DNA from: JAVJSU01 sp040219275 | Lineage (GTDB): Bacteria > Chloroflexota > Anaerolineae > Aggregatilineales > Phototrophicaceae | Direction of reading: 5' to 3' | NCBI GenBank assembly: GCA_040219275.1 | Contig: JAVJSU010000042.1 | Location: 62,001 to 126,000, forward strand | DNA: 64,000 bases | Shown: piece by piece, positions 61,840 through 64,000 of the stretch | Layout of the letters: every line of letters begins with the position of its first letter | How positions within the stretch are numbered: position 1 is the stretch's first letter | Made by a program: the position numbers and the translations under genes | The notes under the pieces: generated by a model | What the model saw: only the letters and a program-made list of their open reading frames with translations | What the model was told of the DNA's origin: nothing | Databases searched by the model: none

Positions 61840-63537
61840 ATGAGAAGGTCGATACGTCTCGTCGTTCTCGTCCTGGTATTCGCGCTTGCGCTAGTATCGA
61901 TGAGTGTGGCATTCGCACAGGATGATGACTACAAAATCATCTACACAGGTCGCCAAATGGGACCCAGCGACATCCCCACATTAGACCCATCACAGGCATC
62001 GGACGTGCCATCAGTATCCGTTATTGCAGAAATTTTCCCCGAACTAGGTCGCTTACATGAAGAAAACGTCGTCGTCGAACCCGGTATGGCAACATGGACC
62101 GTTTCCGATGATGGTCTGGTTTACACCTTTAGCATCACCCCGGAAGTCCCATGGGTAAGCTACAATGCTGATACAGAACAAGTTGAACAGGTGATGGATG
62201 CGGACGGCAACCCCCGTTACGTGACTGCCAGCAACTTCGTCACCACCTTCCAGCGCACAATGGATCCATTGGTCGCCTCAGATTACTCTGGCGTGCTTGC
62301 CGCATGGGTCGTTGGCGGTGCAGAATGGACAGGGAGTGATCCTGAAGCCAGCGAAGAAGAACGTGCCGCGTTGCTTGACGCGCTGGGCATTGTCGCACTT
62401 GATGATTACACACTGGAATTGACCGTGCCGCGTGCGTCTGCCGCTGTTGAGTCGGTTATCAGCATGTGGGTCACCACCGCGTCACCAACATGGTTGATCG
62501 AAGAAGTAGGTGATTTCTGGATTGAACCGGAAAACATTGCGTCTTATGGTCCGTTTGCCGTCAAGGACTGGGTTCATGACGAAAGCCTGACCATGATTAA
62601 GAATCCGTTCTTCCCCGGTAGCAACAGCATCCCGCAAGCCAATGTTGACGAAGTCGTTTTCCAATTCCTTGATAGCGACCCGCAACTTGCCGCCTTTGAA
62701 GCCGGTGATCTGGATGTTTCTGAAGTGCCAGTGAGCGCGATTGATCGTATTCGTTCCGACGAAGAACTCAGCGCCGCTTTACACAGTGACTTCGGTACCT
62801 GCACCTACTACTATGGCTTTAACGTCACACGCCCGCCGTTTGATGATGCCCGTGCAGTCCGTGCGTTCTCCTATGCGATTGACCGTCAGGCAATTGTGGA
62901 TAACATTACCCGCCGTGGTGAAACACCGGCTGGGTTCTTCACCCTGCCGAACATGGTCGCCGCACCGCAACAGGCAGATTATCCAGAATTTGCAATGCGT
63001 TACGATGCAGAAGCGGCAGTGGCAGATTGGGAATCCTATCTCGCCGATACCGGTCAATCTGCTGGTGACTTTAACCTGTCCTTGCTTCATAACACCAGCG
63101 ATCTGCACGGCGCTTTGGCTCAAGCCGTACAACAGATGTGGGCAGAAACCCTCGGCGTGAATGTTCAAATTTCTAGCCAGGAATTCGGCACCTATCTTGA
63201 CCTGCGTCGTGATGCTGATATTTACCGCGCTGGTTGGTGCTTCGACTATCCTGATGCCAACAACTGGTATTTTGATGTCTTCCATAGCAGTAACGACCCC
63301 GACAACCACTTCCTCAACGCTGAATATGATGCGATTGTTGAAGCGGGTGCCGTCGCTGAAACACCGGAAGAACGTGCCGCCATCTATGCCGATGCAGAAC
63401 GTCTGCTGGTGCATGATGCCGCCTCTATCGCGCCGGTCTACTTCTACAGTACGCAAGACCTGACCCGTCCGGGCATCGAACGTACTTACTCACGCATTAC
63501 CCGCGAATACTACGAAAAGTGGGACATCTCGGGCTAA
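61840..63537 (+). CDS. ABC-transporter substrate-binding protein, family 5 (peptide/nickel)
   Basis: A 565-residue secreted binding protein with a perfect AGGAGGT ribosome binding site and signal peptide (MRRSIRLVVLVLVFALALVSMSVAFAQ). It has family-5 features: PTLDPSQASDVPSVSVIAEIF, GLVYTFSITPEVPW, ASNFVTTFQRTMDP, ARAVRAFSYAIDRQAIVDN. It binds peptides, nickel or other ligands and delivers them to the permease encoded next. Confidence 0.96.
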   Translation: MRRSIRLVVLVLVFALALVSMSVAFAQDDDYKIIYTGRQMGPSDIPTLDPSQASDVPSVSVIAEIFPELGRLHEENVVVEPGMATWTVSDDGLVYTFSITPEVPWVSYNADTEQVEQVMDADGNPRYVTASNFVTTFQRTMDPLVASDYSGVLAAWVVGGAEWTGSDPEASEEERAALLDALGIVALDDYTLELTVPRASAAVESVISMWVTTASPTWLIEEVGDFWIEPENIASYGPFAVKDWVHDESLTMIKNPFFPGSNSIPQANVDEVVFQFLDSDPQLAAFEAGDLDVSEVPVSAIDRIRSDEELSAALHSDFGTCTYYYGFNVTRPPFDDARAVRAFSYAIDRQAIVDNITRRGETPAGFFTLPNMVAAPQQADYPEFAMRYDAEAAVADWESYLADTGQSAGDFNLSLLHNTSDLHGALAQAVQQMWAETLGVNVQISSQEFGTYLDLRRDADIYRAGWCFDYPDANNWYFDVFHSSNDPDNHFLNAEYDAIVEAGAVAETPEERAAIYADAERLLVHDAASIAPVYFYSTQDLTRPGIERTYSRITREYYEKWDISG

Positions 63538-63565
63538 GCAGTAGGTCGTTAGCTATCACTTAAAG

Positions 63566-63598
63566 AACGAGAGGGGGCATTGTCTCCCTCTCGTTTTT
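63566..63598 (+). terminator. Terminator or attenuator between the binding protein and permease genes
   Basis: Stem AACGAGAGGG / CCCTCTCGTT (63566-63575, 63586-63595), 10-base loop, then T5. Standing between SBP and permease, it could allow more SBP than permease to be made. Confidence 0.8.
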
Positions 63599-63763
63599 GA
63601 ACACCAATCTATGTATTTTCGTTAAATAAATTGAATCAAGTGAAGTGAGTGATGTTTAGCCGTTCGTTCTTAGTAATGCGTTCATAGAGTAGCAGATTTT
63701 CTGCCGAACAGATTCCTAACGACATACGACTAAGTTTCACCTCTGTTTCAGGAGTAATTAACT

Positions 63764-64000
63764 ATGGGGCAATACCTCTCAAGGCGTATTTTCTGGATGA
63801 TTCTGGTGTTGTTTTCCGTCTCGGTAATCACATTCGTATTGATGCGCATGGTGCCGGGCGGACCGTTTAACTCGGAGCGGGGTGTACCTGCGCCAATTCA
63901 AGCCAATCTGGAACGTCGCTACAATTTAGATGCCCCCCTGTGGGAACAATATGTTGACTATATCGGGGGAATTATCGTCCCTCGCATTACCGGCGCGGAT
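63764..64000 (+). CDS. ABC-transporter permease DppB-type, cut by right edge
   Basis: The first 79 codons of a permease, starting at ATG 63764 with CAGGAG upstream. MGQYLSRRIFWMILVLFSVS and FVLMRMVPGGPFNSERGVPA match the start of family-5 (DppB/OppB) permeases, with the first membrane segment. The remainder lies outside the window. Confidence 0.9.
   Translation, partial: MGQYLSRRIFWMILVLFSVSVITFVLMRMVPGGPFNSERGVPAPIQANLERRYNLDAPLWEQYVDYIGGIIVPRITGAD

Noticed and set aside
62779..63456. Minus-strand frame of 225 aa over the peptide-binding protein gene
   Set aside because: Antisense shadow of a clear family-5 SBP.

Overview
The window looks like a chromosomal contig from a member of the Chloroflexota, most likely class Anaerolineae or a close relative. 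This is an inference from gene content: many ECF sigma factors paired with large membrane receptors, secreted SH3, CAP/LysM and Ig-like proteins, WD40 and roadblock/V4R/response-regulator modules, a dnaX-ybaB-recR block, frequent GTG/TTG starts and abundant short hairpin repeats between genes. No rRNA, tRNA, CRISPR array or insertion-sequence transposase was seen.

Layout. 1-12.3 kb: a truncated secreted Ig-repeat protein, an EamA permease, a PycTIR-like cyclic-nucleotide/TIR protein, a REC-histidine kinase, GatB, and a RelE/ParE-type toxin-antitoxin pair. 12.4-17.8 kb: two consecutive ECF sigma-factor/membrane-receptor pairs. The first receptor carries a glycosidase-like head in which both catalytic glutamates appear to be glutamine; the second carries a WD40 head; their cytoplasmic tails share a short motif. 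18-26.8 kb: a membrane-bound amidase, LysE, three tandem small paralogues with a degenerate histidine-kinase H-box, a HerA ATPase, a second TIR protein and a GT9 glycosyltransferase. 27-34.9 kb: a roadblock - V4R - response-regulator trio, an orphan sugar-binding protein, and a TipAS-type MerR regulator preceded by a classic 19-bp-spacer MerR promoter. 35-37.6 kb: a DarG-like macrodomain gene followed by a TIR-DarT fusion. 37.8-44.2 kb: aminotransferase, a YCII/ECF42 pair, TrmO, a PNPOx-like protein, an FHA protein and a cation antiporter. 44.3-50.5 kb: two tandem secreted SH3 paralogues, a SHOCT protein and a GT39-like enzyme. 50.6-56.2 kb, all on the minus strand: dnaX - ybaB - EF-Tu domain-2-like - recR - Lgt-like - aldo/keto reductase. 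56.3-64 kb: glutamine cyclotransferase, a CAP/LysM protein, two peroxiredoxins, a carboxylesterase, and the start of a peptide/nickel ABC operon cut by the right edge.

The strongest candidates for undescribed biology are the macrodomain + TIR-DarT locus (an immunity-like pair with an altered active site), the two receptor-linked ECF pairs with a pseudo-glycosidase sensor, the three H-box-like paralogues next to HerA, and the orphan PycTIR-like gene. Several intergenic repeat families recur, and one copy is inserted in frame in the Lgt-like gene.
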